Source: Thermoactinomyces intermedius
Lineage (GTDB): Bacteria; Bacillota; Bacilli; Thermoactinomycetales; Thermoactinomycetaceae
Direction: 5' to 3' (one strand)
Assembly: GCF_016055025.1 (NCBI RefSeq)
Contig: NZ_JAECVW010000008.1
DNA: 64,000 nt
The number at the start of each line of letters is the position of its first letter. Position 1 is the first letter of the stretch. The notes under the pieces were generated by a model. That model was not told where the DNA came from. It made no database searches and saw only the letters and a list, made by a program, of their open reading frames with translations. The position numbers and the translations under genes were made by a program. This document shows, piece after piece, positions 1 through 8,387 of this stretch.

Positions 1-1493
1 GAATCGGTGCGGGTTACTGGATACGCAAAATGACGGCGGAAGCCCGGATCGGCAGTGCGGAGAAGGAAGCTGCCGAAATTCTGGAAAAGGCGAACAAAGA
101 AGCCGAAGCCAACAAAAAAGAAAAAATCTTTGAAGCCAGGGATGAAATCCATCAATTGCGCACCGAAGCGGAAAAAGAGATTCGTGAGCAGAGGAATGAA
201 TTACAGCGGATTGAGCGTCGTCTTGACCAAAAAGAAGAAACACTTGAACGAAAACAATTGAATTTGGAATCGCGTGAGGAAGAATTGGCCAAACGCGAGA
301 AATATATTGATGAACGTCAGCAGGAGATTGACCGGCTATACCAGGAACAGCTCAAAGAGATGGAACGGATTTCCGGACTTACCACGGAAGAAGCGCGTCA
401 GTTGATTCTGGCTAAAGTCGAGAACGAGATGAAGCACGAAACGGCTCAAATCATGAAAGAGATGGAACAACAGGCGATTGATGAAGGAGACCGGCGTGCG
501 CGGAAAATCTTGTCTTTGGCCATTCAACGTTGTGCGGCGGATCATGTTGCAGAAACGACCGTATCCGTAGTGAATTTACCCAATGATGAAATGAAAGGCC
601 GCATCATCGGGCGTGAAGGCCGGAATATCCGGACGTTGGAAACGTTGACGGGAATTGACCTGATCATTGATGATACGCCGGAAGCCGTGATTTTGTCCGG
701 ATTTGACCCCATTCGCCGTGAAGTGGCGCGGGTGGCGTTGGAAAAACTGGTGGCTGACGGAAGGATTCACCCGGCGCGGATTGAAGAGATGGTGGAAAAA
801 TCCCGCCGGGATGTGGATGAACGGATTCGTGAATATGGCGAGCAGGCGACCTTTGAAACCGGCGTGCACGGATTGCATCCGGATCTCATCAAGATCATCG
901 GCAGGTTAAAATTCCGTACCAGTTACGGGCAAAACGTTTTGAAGCACTCCATGGAGGTCGCGCATCTGGCTGGTTTGTTGGCCGCGGAATTGGGTGAAGA
1001 CATTCATCTGGCGAAACGGGCCGGCTTGCTTCATGACATCGGAAAAGCCATTGACCACGAAATTGAGGGTTCGCATGTGGATATTGGCGTTGAATTGGCG
1101 AAAAAATACAAAGAGCATCCCGTGGTGATCAACAGCATCGCTTCTCATCACGGAGACTGTGAAGCGACCAGTGTGATTGCTGTCTTGGTCAGAGCGGCGG
1201 ATGCGCTTTCGGCGGCCAGACCCGGAGCCCGTCGGGAAACATTGGAGGCATATATCAAGCGTCTGGAGAAATTGGAAGAGATTTGCGATTCCTTCGACGG
1301 CGTGGAAAAATCATATGCAATTCAAGCAGGGCGTGAATGTCGGATCATCGTGAAGCCGGATGAAGTCGATGATGCGGAAGCCGTCCGTTTATCCCGTGAA
1401 ATCACCAAACAGATCGAAAGTCAATTGGATTACCCCGGCCATATTAAGGTGACGGTGATTCGAGAGACAAGATCTGTCGAATATGCGAAATAA
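1..1493 (+). CDS. rny: Ribonuclease Y, 5'-truncated by window edge
   Basis: Membrane-anchored endoribonuclease that initiates mRNA decay in Firmicutes. The frame is open from base 3 and reads IGAGYWIRK before the first ATG at 30, which resembles the end of the N-terminal membrane anchor of RNase Y, so the true start lies outside the window. A long charged coiled coil (about residues 10-150 of the visible part) is followed by a KH domain with IIGREGRNIRTLE and an HD domain with the HDIGKAID metal-binding motif near 1030-1050. A terminator follows directly, so ymdB has its own or a read-through transcript. Identification is firm; only the N-terminus is missing. Confidence 0.97.
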   Translation, partial: IGAGYWIRKMTAEARIGSAEKEAAEILEKANKEAEANKKEKIFEARDEIHQLRTEAEKEIREQRNELQRIERRLDQKEETLERKQLNLESREEELAKREKYIDERQQEIDRLYQEQLKEMERISGLTTEEARQLILAKVENEMKHETAQIMKEMEQQAIDEGDRRARKILSLAIQRCAADHVAETTVSVVNLPNDEMKGRIIGREGRNIRTLETLTGIDLIIDDTPEAVILSGFDPIRREVARVALEKLVADGRIHPARIEEMVEKSRRDVDERIREYGEQATFETGVHGLHPDLIKIIGRLKFRTSYGQNVLKHSMEVAHLAGLLAAELGEDIHLAKRAGLLHDIGKAIDHEIEGSHVDIGVELAKKYKEHPVVINSIASHHGDCEATSVIAVLVRAADALSAARPGARRETLEAYIKRLEKLEEICDSFDGVEKSYAIQAGRECRIIVKPDEVDDAEAVRLSREITKQIESQLDYPGHIKVTVIRETRSVEYAK

Positions 1494-1520
1494 AGTGGCC
1501 TTGCGGCCGCTTTATTTTTT
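1492..1520 (+). terminator. Rho-independent terminator after rny
   Basis: A 9-bp stem, AAAGTGGCC at 1492-1500 and GGCCGCTTT at 1505-1513 with one G-U pair, closes a TTGC loop and runs into a T-rich tail. It overlaps the rny stop codon. Confidence 0.8.
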
Positions 1521-1557
1521 CAAAGCATCTTAGCGGAGTTGGAGGCTATTTGTACTG

Positions 1558-2352
1558 ATGAGAATCTTAATGATCGGTGATATTGTTGGACAAGTGGGGC
1601 GACAAGCGGTCGCCAATTATTTGCCGAAATTAAACCAAATGTACTCGCCCGATGTGATTGTGGCAAACGGGGAAAATGCCGCGGGCAACGGACGGGGAAT
1701 TCAACGGGAAATTCTGAGGGAACTGATGGATCTGGGAATCCATTGTGTCACATTGGGAAATCATGCTTGGGCACAAGCCGAGGTGTTTGATTTTATCGAC
1801 GAGGAGCCGTTTTTAATCCGTCCCGCCAATTATCCGCCGGGGACGCCCGGGAAAGGCCATGTCTTATTGACGGTAAAAGGCGTGAAAGTCGTTGTGGTCA
1901 ACCTGATGGGAAGAGCGTATATGGGACAATTGGATTGCCCGTTTAGAAAAATGGATGAAATTTTGAGCCGGATTTCAGGAACCCCGTATATCTTGGTCGA
2001 TTTTCATGCGGAAACCACATCGGAAAAACAAGCATTGGCTTGTTACCTGGATGGGAAAGTTTCTGCGGTGATCGGGACCCACACGCATGTGCAAACGGCA
2101 GATGAACGAATTTTGCCAAAAGGAACGGGTTATCTGACGGATGTGGGGATGGTCGGCCCGTATGACAGCGTGATCGGGATGAAAAAAGAGGAGGTTGTGA
2201 AGCGGTTTATCACGCAAATGCCTGTTCGTTTTTCTGTTGCAAAAGGAAGAGAACAATTTAATGCTGTATTGATCGATTTGGACAAACAGACCAAAAAAAC
2301 CACGAAATTAACGAGGATTCGCATTGATGCGGAGCATCCGCTTATCGGTTGA
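1558..2352 (+). CDS. ymdB: YmdB-type metallophosphoesterase (2',3'-cyclic nucleotide 2'-phosphodiesterase)
   Basis: 264-residue calcineurin-like metallophosphoesterase of the YmdB/TIGR00282 family, which hydrolyses cyclic nucleotides and affects biofilm and motility decisions in Bacillus. Metal-binding motifs are visible in order: GDIVGQVGR near the N-terminus, NGENAAGNGRGI, TLGNHAW, VDFHAETTSEK and IGTHTHVQTAD. The length matches the family. The rny-ymdB-spoVS order is conserved in Bacillales. The ATG start at 1558 has a GGAG-type site about 14-20 bases upstream, so the exact start is reasonable but not certain. Confidence 0.93.
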   Translation: MRILMIGDIVGQVGRQAVANYLPKLNQMYSPDVIVANGENAAGNGRGIQREILRELMDLGIHCVTLGNHAWAQAEVFDFIDEEPFLIRPANYPPGTPGKGHVLLTVKGVKVVVVNLMGRAYMGQLDCPFRKMDEILSRISGTPYILVDFHAETTSEKQALACYLDGKVSAVIGTHTHVQTADERILPKGTGYLTDVGMVGPYDSVIGMKKEEVVKRFITQMPVRFSVAKGREQFNAVLIDLDKQTKKTTKLTRIRIDAEHPLIG

Positions 2353-2402
2353 AACAGAATAAATTTATTTATGATTTTTTACTCCTATCTATGCAAATTG
2401 GA

Positions 2403-2427
2403 AGGAATTTTTACTTGCGAGTCGAAT
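2403..2427 (+). promoter_or_regulatory. Candidate sigma-H promoter of spoVS
   Basis: AGGA at 2403-2406 and GAAT at 2424-2427 are separated by 17 bases, which fits the sigma-H pattern (AGGAwww, 11-12 bases, RnnGAAT). spoVS is sigma-H dependent in B. subtilis. The site is 44 bases upstream of the spoVS start. Confidence 0.6.
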
Positions 2428-2470
2428 AGGATAGTAGTGGATTCACTCCAACCATCGAGGAGGTACCTAC

Positions 2471-2731
2471 ATGGAAGTATTAAAAGTTTCAGCAAAATCT
2501 AACCCGAATTCTGTTGCTGGTGCACTCGCCGGAGTCTTGCGTGAACGTGGTCAAGCAGAGATGCAAGCAATTGGCGCAGGGGCGCTGAATCAAGCTGTAA
2601 AAGCGGTTGCGATTGCACGAGGATTCGTGGCGCCTAGTGGGATTGATCTGATTTGTATTCCTGCTTTTACCGATATTATGATCGATGGTGAAGAACGGAC
2701 CGCGATCAAACTGATTGTGGAACCTCGTTAG
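2471..2731 (+). CDS. spoVS: Stage V sporulation protein S
   Basis: 86-residue SpoVS, a small Alba-like nucleic-acid-binding protein needed for spore coat assembly and dehydration in B. subtilis. The start MEVLKVSAKSNPNSVAGALAGVLRE and the end RTAIKLIVEPR are characteristic, and the length is exactly that of the family. A strong GAGGAGG site lies just upstream of the ATG. It sits alone between its own sigma-H-like promoter and a terminator, so it is probably transcribed as a single gene at the onset of sporulation. Confidence 0.97.
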   Translation: MEVLKVSAKSNPNSVAGALAGVLRERGQAEMQAIGAGALNQAVKAVAIARGFVAPSGIDLICIPAFTDIMIDGEERTAIKLIVEPR

Positions 2732-2752
2732 GGGAAATTGGTCAATATATTC

Positions 2753-2788
2753 AAAAAAACCTGTTTATTTATATAGACAGGTTTTTTT
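2753..2788 (+). terminator. Terminator between spoVS and dipeptidase gene
   Basis: AAAAAAACCTGT (2753-2764) pairs with ACAGGTTTTTTT (2777-2788) around a 12-base loop. The A-run and T-run make it potentially active in both directions. Confidence 0.85.
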
Positions 2789-2807
2789 AAATGGAAGGGT
2801 GAACAAG

Positions 2808-3752
2808 ATGCAGTGGATGGATGGGCATTGCGATGTGTTAAGCAAAATGTGGCGAAATTTAAAGGACCATTCTTTTTATGACCCCCGCTCCAAGTTGGAC
2901 AGTTCTTATCACCATCTGAAGGAAGCTTTGGTGGCTTTGCAGGTTTTTGCGATATGGGTACCTGATTCGGTACCCAGAGAAAACCGGTTGTCGGTCGCAT
3001 TGAAACAAGTGGATTTGTTTTATGAACAGATTGTCAAGCAAGAAGAAGCGGTTCATATGGTCGGTTCAAAACAAGCGTTAAAACAATGTGCCCCGGAGCG
3101 GATGGGGGCACTGTTGGCGATGGAAGGGGCCGACGCCTTGCATGGAGAACTGGCTTTCCTGCGGCTTTTTTTTCGTCTCGGCGTGCGCCAGTTGGGGTTG
3201 ACTTGGAACCATGCGAATGAAGTGGCGGACGGCATTGAGGAGGAACGGAACGGAGGATTGACGAATTTCGGCAAAAAAGTGATCGCCGAGATGGAAAGGC
3301 TGGGCATGATTTTGGACGTTTCCCATTTGTCGGTACGGGGATTTTGGGAAGTGATGGAGTCTGATTTGCCGGTGCTTGCTTCACACTCCAATTGCCGGAA
3401 AATCGCCCCTCATCCGCGGAATCTGGAAGATGAACAAATCGAGGCGCTGATCCGAAAAGGCGGATTGATCGGGATCACCTTTGTTCCATCGTTTACATAT
3501 CCTTGTGAAAAGGAAGCCACCATCGATCATCTTTTGTTACATATCGAACATGTCTGCAGTTTGGGAGGCGAACGGAATCTTTGTTTTGGATCGGATTTTG
3601 ACGGAATCCGTTTGAAAATTAAAAATTTGCACAATTACAGGGATGTGCACCGTTTGAAAGAAGCGCTTTTGCGCCGTTATCCCGAGTCATTGGTGAAGAA
3701 ATGGGCATGGGAAAATGCCTTTGCTTTTTACTTAAATCATTTACCGTCATAA
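2808..3752 (+). CDS. Membrane-type dipeptidase, peptidase family M19
   Basis: Zinc dipeptidase of family M19 (renal dipeptidase-like), about 314 residues, cleaving dipeptides. Visible family motifs are GHCDV (HxD zinc ligands) near the N-terminus, MEGADAL with the bridging glutamate, LTWNHANEVADG, VSHLSVRGFWEV, ASHSNCRKIAPHPRNL and GSDFDGI. ATG 2808 is chosen because GGAAGG lies 9 bases upstream; the frame is open further up but that stretch overlaps spoVS and a terminator. No signal peptide is seen, so a cytoplasmic location is likely. It is flanked by intergenic sequence on both sides, so it is probably monocistronic. Confidence 0.9.
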   Translation: MQWMDGHCDVLSKMWRNLKDHSFYDPRSKLDSSYHHLKEALVALQVFAIWVPDSVPRENRLSVALKQVDLFYEQIVKQEEAVHMVGSKQALKQCAPERMGALLAMEGADALHGELAFLRLFFRLGVRQLGLTWNHANEVADGIEEERNGGLTNFGKKVIAEMERLGMILDVSHLSVRGFWEVMESDLPVLASHSNCRKIAPHPRNLEDEQIEALIRKGGLIGITFVPSFTYPCEKEATIDHLLLHIEHVCSLGGERNLCFGSDFDGIRLKIKNLHNYRDVHRLKEALLRRYPESLVKKWAWENAFAFYLNHLPS

Positions 3753-3848
3753 AGCCGAAAAAAGTTTAGCAAAAATGATCTTTTTTTTACTTAGGTCTTT
3801 TTTTGCAACATTAAAAGAAAAATTGAAAAGATAGGGAACTTAAAACGG

Positions 3849-3877
3849 TTGCTTTTTATACCATACAGGTCTAGAAT
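3849..3877 (+). promoter_or_regulatory. Candidate sigma-A promoter for korAB
   Basis: TTGCTT (3849-3854) and TAGAAT (3872-3877) are spaced by 17 bases in the 250-base gap before korA. The rest of the gap shows T-runs but no convincing hairpin. Confidence 0.4.
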
Positions 3878-4002
3878 GATACATGAAAATGCTATCACTC
3901 GGCACAAAGTTGGCTTTATTCCTTTCTTTGTGAAGAGTCGATATCTTTCATAGTTATTTTAATATTGTGTAGTGTGTGGCAGTATTAAAGGAGATGAGTT
4001 CA

Positions 4003-5763
4003 TTGGTTAAGCAGCTTTCGTGGAAAGTGGGCGGACAACAAGGGGAAGGTATTGACAGTGCAGGAGAGATTTTGTCAACAGCTTTAAATCGAAAAGGGTA
4101 TTATTTATACGGGTACAGACATTTTTCTTCACGAATTAAAGGTGGTCACTCCAACACCAAGATTCGTATCAGCATAAACCCAATCCGCTCCATTTCCGAC
4201 GAGCTGGATATACTTGTCGCATTTGACCAAGAATCCATTGACTTGAATGCTCATGAATTGGTTGTGGGCGGGGTCATCTTGGCCGATGCCAAGTTTAATC
4301 CAACCGTTCCGGAAGGAGTAAACGCAAACCTTCTTGCGATTCCGTTTACCAAGATTGCCGAAGAAATCGGAATGTCCCAAATGAAAAATATGGTGGCCGT
4401 CGGGGCTTCGGCTGCTTTGTTGGGCATTCCGGCGGATGCTTTTAAAGAAGTGATTGAAGAAAGGTTCGCACGGAAAGGCCAAAAAGTGGTAGATAGGAAT
4501 ATGGAAGCGATTACAAGAGGGTTCGAGCATGTCGCAGGCGAACTTGGTGATGGAATAACAAGATTTCGCTTGGAACCTTCTGACGGGAAAAAACGGTTAT
4601 ATATGATTGGAAATGACGCCATTGCACTGGGGGCCATTGCGGCGGGAGCCCGGTTGATGGCTGCCTATCCGATTACGCCGTCTTCAGAGATCATGGAGTA
4701 TTTGATCAAAAAACTGCCGAAATTCGGCGGTTCGGTTGTTCAAACGGAAGATGAGCTGGCGGCAATCACCATGGTGATCGGGGCAAACTATGGTGGTGTT
4801 CGCGCTCTCACGGCTTCGGCAGGGCCGGGATTGTCACTGATGACCGAAGCGATTGGTCTGGCCGGGATGACCGAAACGCCGGCGGTGATCGTAAACACGC
4901 AGCGTGGCGGACCCAGTACCGGTCTTCCGACCAAACAGGAACAAAGCGACTTATTGTCCATGTTGTTCAGCACACACGGTGAAATCCCGAAAATCGTCAT
5001 TGCTCCGAGCACAGCCGAAGAATGCTTCTACGATACCATTCAGGCGTTCAATCTGGCGGAGCAGTATCAATGCCCGGTGATCATCCTGTCGGATTTGGCG
5101 ATGTCGCTCGGGAAACAAACCGTTGAACCGCTCGAATATGACCGGATTGAAATTAAACGCGGAAAACTGGTTCCCTGGGATGAAGAGCTTCCGGAATTGG
5201 AGCCTTCCCAATTATTTTTGCGTTATGAACTGACTGAGGATGGCATTTCCAGAAGGGTTCTTCCAGGACAGAAAAACGGGTTGCACCATGTGACCGGAGT
5301 GGAGCATGATGAAACCGGACGTCCGTCGGAAAAACCGTTAAACCGCAAAAAAATGATGGAAAAACGGCTCATGAAACTGAAAAACGGCATCGATTTTGAC
5401 ACCCCGGTTTATCTGGATGCCCCGCACGATGATGCTGATTTGTTGATTATCGGATTTAACTCGACCCGCGGCACGATTTCCGAAGCGAAAGAGCGCGCAG
5501 AAGCAGAAGGCTTGAAAATCAACCATGCACACATTCGTCAATTGTTGCCGTTCCCGACGGAAATCATCCGGGAGCAAATGAACAGAGCGAAAAAAGTAAT
5601 GGTTGTTGAAAACAATGCTACCGGACAATTAACCAATGTCATCAAAATGTATGTAGGAATGGCCGAAAAACTGGTTCACTTTGGAAAATATGACGGAAAC
5701 CCATTCCTGCCTTCTGAAATTTATCATCAATGTAAGGAGCTGTTGGTCCATGGCCACGTTTAA
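4003..5763 (+). CDS. korA: 2-oxoacid:ferredoxin oxidoreductase, alpha subunit (gamma-alpha fusion)
   Basis: About 586 residues. It is the fused gamma plus alpha subunit of a two-subunit 2-oxoacid (probably 2-oxoglutarate) ferredoxin oxidoreductase, which decarboxylates oxidatively to acyl-CoA and reduces ferredoxin. The gamma domain starts LSWKVGGQQGEGIDSAGEI and contains FSSRIKGGHSN; the alpha (pyrimidine-binding) domain begins near residue 200 with AAYPITPSSEIMEYL and has GPGLSLMTEAIG and TQRGGPSTGLPTKQEQ. TTG 4003 is preferred: AAAGGAG ends 9 bases upstream, while ATG 3994 directly abuts that site. The gene overlaps korB by 14 bases, so translation is probably coupled. Confidence 0.93.
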   Translation: MVKQLSWKVGGQQGEGIDSAGEILSTALNRKGYYLYGYRHFSSRIKGGHSNTKIRISINPIRSISDELDILVAFDQESIDLNAHELVVGGVILADAKFNPTVPEGVNANLLAIPFTKIAEEIGMSQMKNMVAVGASAALLGIPADAFKEVIEERFARKGQKVVDRNMEAITRGFEHVAGELGDGITRFRLEPSDGKKRLYMIGNDAIALGAIAAGARLMAAYPITPSSEIMEYLIKKLPKFGGSVVQTEDELAAITMVIGANYGGVRALTASAGPGLSLMTEAIGLAGMTETPAVIVNTQRGGPSTGLPTKQEQSDLLSMLFSTHGEIPKIVIAPSTAEECFYDTIQAFNLAEQYQCPVIILSDLAMSLGKQTVEPLEYDRIEIKRGKLVPWDEELPELEPSQLFLRYELTEDGISRRVLPGQKNGLHHVTGVEHDETGRPSEKPLNRKKMMEKRLMKLKNGIDFDTPVYLDAPHDDADLLIIGFNSTRGTISEAKERAEAEGLKINHAHIRQLLPFPTEIIREQMNRAKKVMVVENNATGQLTNVIKMYVGMAEKLVHFGKYDGNPFLPSEIYHQCKELLVHGHV

Positions 5764-6616
5764 AGATTTTCGCAATAAAGTAAAACCCAACTGGTGTCCC
5801 GGTTGCGGTGACTTTTCCGTGTTGGCCGCCATGCAGCGTGCTTTCGCCAATACCGGTTTGGAGCCGCATGAAGTAGCCGTTGTTTCAGGGATCGGTTGTT
5901 CCGGACGGATCTCCGGATACATTAATGCGTACGGATTTCACGGTGTCCATGGCCGGGCACTGCCGATTGCACAAGGGTTGAAACTGGCAAACCGCGATTT
6001 AACGGTGGTTGCGGCCGGCGGGGATGGTGACGGTTTTGCCATCGGGATGTCGCACACCATCCATGCCATTCGCCGGAATGTGGATATCACCTATATTGTC
6101 ATGGATAACCAGGTTTACGGGTTAACCAAAGGCCAAACCTCTCCGCGAAGCGAAAAAGGATTCAAAACGAAAAGCACTCCCCAAGGCGCCATTGAATCAC
6201 CCATTCATCCGATGGAAATGGCGTTGACGGCAGGAGCCGGCTTTGTGGCTCAATCGGTTTCCAGCGACCTGAAACAATTAACCCGTGTGATCGAAGAAGG
6301 GATCAAGCATAAAGGATTTTCCTTCATCAATGTTTACAGCCCGTGTGTGACGTACAACAAAATCAACACGTATGACTTTTTCAAACAAAATCTGGTCAGC
6401 TTGGATGATGATCCGGATTATGATCCATCCGACCGCCAACTGGCCATGCAAAAACTGATGGAACATCAGGGATTGGTCACGGGAATCATCTACCAAAACA
6501 AAGAGCAACCCTCCTATGAATCCGTGATCAAAGGCTTTAAAGAAGAACCGTTGGCAAAACAAGACCTGAAAATTTCCGAACAAGAATTCGAAGAATTGGT
6601 TGCCGAATTTGCATAA
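5750..6616 (+). CDS. korB: 2-oxoacid:ferredoxin oxidoreductase, beta subunit
   Basis: 288-residue thiamine-diphosphate-binding partner of KorA. It shows NWCPGCGDF near the N-terminus, whose cysteines are typical of the beta subunit, and the ThDP/magnesium motif GGDGDGFAIGMSHTIH followed by MDNQVYGLTKGQTSP. The C-terminal part is the usual short tail. ATG 5750 lies 9 bases after AAGGAGC and inside the end of korA. A strong terminator follows, so korAB is a two-gene operon. The substrate (2-oxoglutarate versus pyruvate) cannot be decided from sequence alone. Confidence 0.93.
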   Translation: MATFKDFRNKVKPNWCPGCGDFSVLAAMQRAFANTGLEPHEVAVVSGIGCSGRISGYINAYGFHGVHGRALPIAQGLKLANRDLTVVAAGGDGDGFAIGMSHTIHAIRRNVDITYIVMDNQVYGLTKGQTSPRSEKGFKTKSTPQGAIESPIHPMEMALTAGAGFVAQSVSSDLKQLTRVIEEGIKHKGFSFINVYSPCVTYNKINTYDFFKQNLVSLDDDPDYDPSDRQLAMQKLMEHQGLVTGIIYQNKEQPSYESVIKGFKEEPLAKQDLKISEQEFEELVAEFA

Positions 6617-6620
6617 AGAA

Positions 6621-6658
6621 AAAAAGCTGTGCAGACTAAGGTCTGTACAGCTTTTTTT
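6621..6658 (+). terminator. Terminator after korB
   Basis: The stem of AAAAAGCTGTGCAGAC (6621-6636) and GTCTGTACAGCTTTTTTT (6641-6658), with one mismatch, closes a four-base loop and ends in a T-run. Confidence 0.9.
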
Positions 6659-6711
6659 GTGGAATGGATGAAAAATTTGTTGTGATCATGGAATGCGAAG
6701 GAGGATGCCAG

Positions 6712-7452
6712 ATGAGATGGACAGTGCTTGGTTGCCATTCTCCCTATCCGGCACCGGGGGGAGGGACGCCCGGTTATCTGTTGGAGGCGGAAGGGAAAAA
6801 AATTCTGATTGATTGCGGTAGCGGAACACTGGCCCGGCTGGCCGGACGGGTCGCCGTCGAAGCGTTGGATGCCGTTTTGTTGTCGCATTTGCATCACGAC
6901 CATCTGGTTGACTTTTTTGTCTTGCAGTACGCGGTCATGACAGCCCGAAAACAAGGGAAAAGGAAACACCCCCTTGCGGTCTGGTCACCGGAGAAACCGG
7001 CCGGTTGGTTTGAAAAGCTGCGTTACAAAACAGAGATTGAGCGAAGCGGGATCCGGGAAGGGATGAAAATTCATTTGGGCGGTCGGCTGACCGTGCATTT
7101 TTTCCGCACTGATCATGCCGTTCCTTGTTTTGCCATGCGGATCCATGACGGTCAACACACCATCTTGTACGGGGCAGACAGTGGCCCGGGGACAGATTGG
7201 GAAAAGATGGGAGAAAGCCCCGATCTGTTTGTTTGTGAAGCAAGCTTTTTACATAAAGATTTGCCGGATCAGCCAACAGGGCATCTTTCGGCCAGACAAG
7301 CCGGGCTCGCTGCCGCCCGGCTCAAGGCCAAGCGGTTGATCTTGACCCATTTGTATCCCGGGTATGATCCGGATCAGCTGAAAGAGGAAGCCATGGCGGT
7401 TTTTGACGGTGTTTGCCAGACCGCTTATTCCGGCATGACGATCGATTTGTAG
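6712..7452 (+). CDS. MBL-fold metal-dependent hydrolase (YhfI-like)
   Basis: 246-residue metallo-beta-lactamase-fold hydrolase resembling B. subtilis YhfI and RNase Z-like proteins. The zinc motif SHLHHDHLVD appears near residue 60, with further fold residues at RTDHAVPCFAMRI and YGADSGP, and ILTHLYPGYD near the C-terminus. The start at 6712 follows AAGGAGG by seven bases; an upstream in-frame ATG at 6664 lacks such a site. It ends 80 bases before xpt with no terminator, so the two may share a transcript. The substrate is unknown. Confidence 0.85.
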   Translation: MRWTVLGCHSPYPAPGGGTPGYLLEAEGKKILIDCGSGTLARLAGRVAVEALDAVLLSHLHHDHLVDFFVLQYAVMTARKQGKRKHPLAVWSPEKPAGWFEKLRYKTEIERSGIREGMKIHLGGRLTVHFFRTDHAVPCFAMRIHDGQHTILYGADSGPGTDWEKMGESPDLFVCEASFLHKDLPDQPTGHLSARQAGLAAARLKAKRLILTHLYPGYDPDQLKEEAMAVFDGVCQTAYSGMTIDL

Positions 7453-7532
7453 CTTTTGTTTGGGCGGTGCATCCATTATCATGGAGAGACAAGCACAGTT
7501 TTGAATCAACCGATGGAAAGAGGGGAGAGCGG

Positions 7533-8108
7533 TTGCAGAAACTGAAGGAGTATATTGTCAAAGAAGGATTGGTGTTGTCTGACGACATTTTAAAAGTGGA
7601 TGCATTTTTGAATCATCAAATCGATCCTTTTTTGATCCGGGAAATCGGGGAAGAGTTTGCCAGGCGTTTCCAAGATGCATCCGTCACCAAAATTTTAACC
7701 ATCGAGTCGTCGGGCATTGCGCCGGCGGTCATGACCGGATTGGCATTGAACGTTCCCGTGGTTTTCGCCCGGAAGAAAAAGTCACTGACACTGAAGGATT
7801 CGTATTATGAAGCCAAAGTTTATTCATACACCAAACAAGAGACGACTTCCGTGGTGGTGTCGAAAAAGTTCTTAACCCCGGAGGACCGGGTGTTGGTGAT
7901 TGATGACTTTCTGGCCAATGGACAAGCGGCGGAAGGTTTGATTCAAGTGATCCGCATGGCAGGGGCCCGGTTGACCGGATTGGGGGCGGTGATTGAAAAA
8001 TCTTTTCAGCCTGGCGGATCCAATCTTCGTAAGCAGGGAATCCGTGTGGAATCGCTGGTGAAAATCGTATCCTTGGCCGATGGGAAAGTTCATTTCGAAG
8101 AAAACTGA
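7533..8108 (+). CDS. xpt: Xanthine phosphoribosyltransferase
   Basis: 191-residue purine salvage enzyme converting xanthine and PRPP to XMP. The N-terminus LQKLKEYIVKEGLVLSDDILKVDAFLNHQIDP matches the Xpt family (shown here to explain the start), and the PRPP-binding loop is VLVIDDFLANGQAAEGL. TTG 7533 is chosen because it aligns with the family start and follows GAGGGGAG by about five bases. The 80 bases upstream are too short for, and do not look like, the purine riboswitch found before xpt in B. subtilis, so control is probably different here. Confidence 0.93.
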   Translation: MQKLKEYIVKEGLVLSDDILKVDAFLNHQIDPFLIREIGEEFARRFQDASVTKILTIESSGIAPAVMTGLALNVPVVFARKKKSLTLKDSYYEAKVYSYTKQETTSVVVSKKFLTPEDRVLVIDDFLANGQAAEGLIQVIRMAGARLTGLGAVIEKSFQPGGSNLRKQGIRVESLVKIVSLADGKVHFEEN

Positions 8109-8112
8109 GGCG

Positions 8113-8160
8113 CAAGCCGGATTTCCTTTTCACAGAAGGGAGATCCGGCTTGATTGTTTG
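8113..8160 (+). terminator. Hairpin after xpt, probable terminator
   Basis: CAAGCCGGAT (8113-8122) pairs with ATCCGGCTTG (8143-8152). The 20-base loop is long and the tail (ATTGTTTG) is only moderately T-rich, so this is a weaker terminator. Confidence 0.6.
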
Positions 8161-8273
8161 TTTATTCAAATAAACAAGTTTGCAGCACAAACAATTTGCA
8201 AAAATTCACTTTCCCCGGCTGGGAAATTTGCAACAACATGTTATAATGGGGGAGAATCATCCGAGGATCTTTA

Positions 8274-8302
8274 TTGAACACATGTCATTCATCGTGTATA
8301 AT
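8274..8302 (+). promoter_or_regulatory. Sigma-A promoter for miaB-ricA
   Basis: TTGAAC (8274-8279) and TATAAT (8297-8302) have an exact 17-base spacer. This places the transcript start near 8309, about 80 bases before miaB, and excludes the in-frame TTG at 8274 as a translation start. Confidence 0.75.
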
Positions 8303-8387
8303 AAAAAAATTGCAGTATTCGTGTTCAGCCATCGAAATCATGGATTCATTCATTATAGAAGCAATCTCACCAGAAAGGGTGAATGAA

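Noticed and set aside
7453..7532. Purine riboswitch expected before xpt
   Set aside because: The gap is only 80 bases and shows neither the three-way junction pattern nor a terminator/antiterminator pair.
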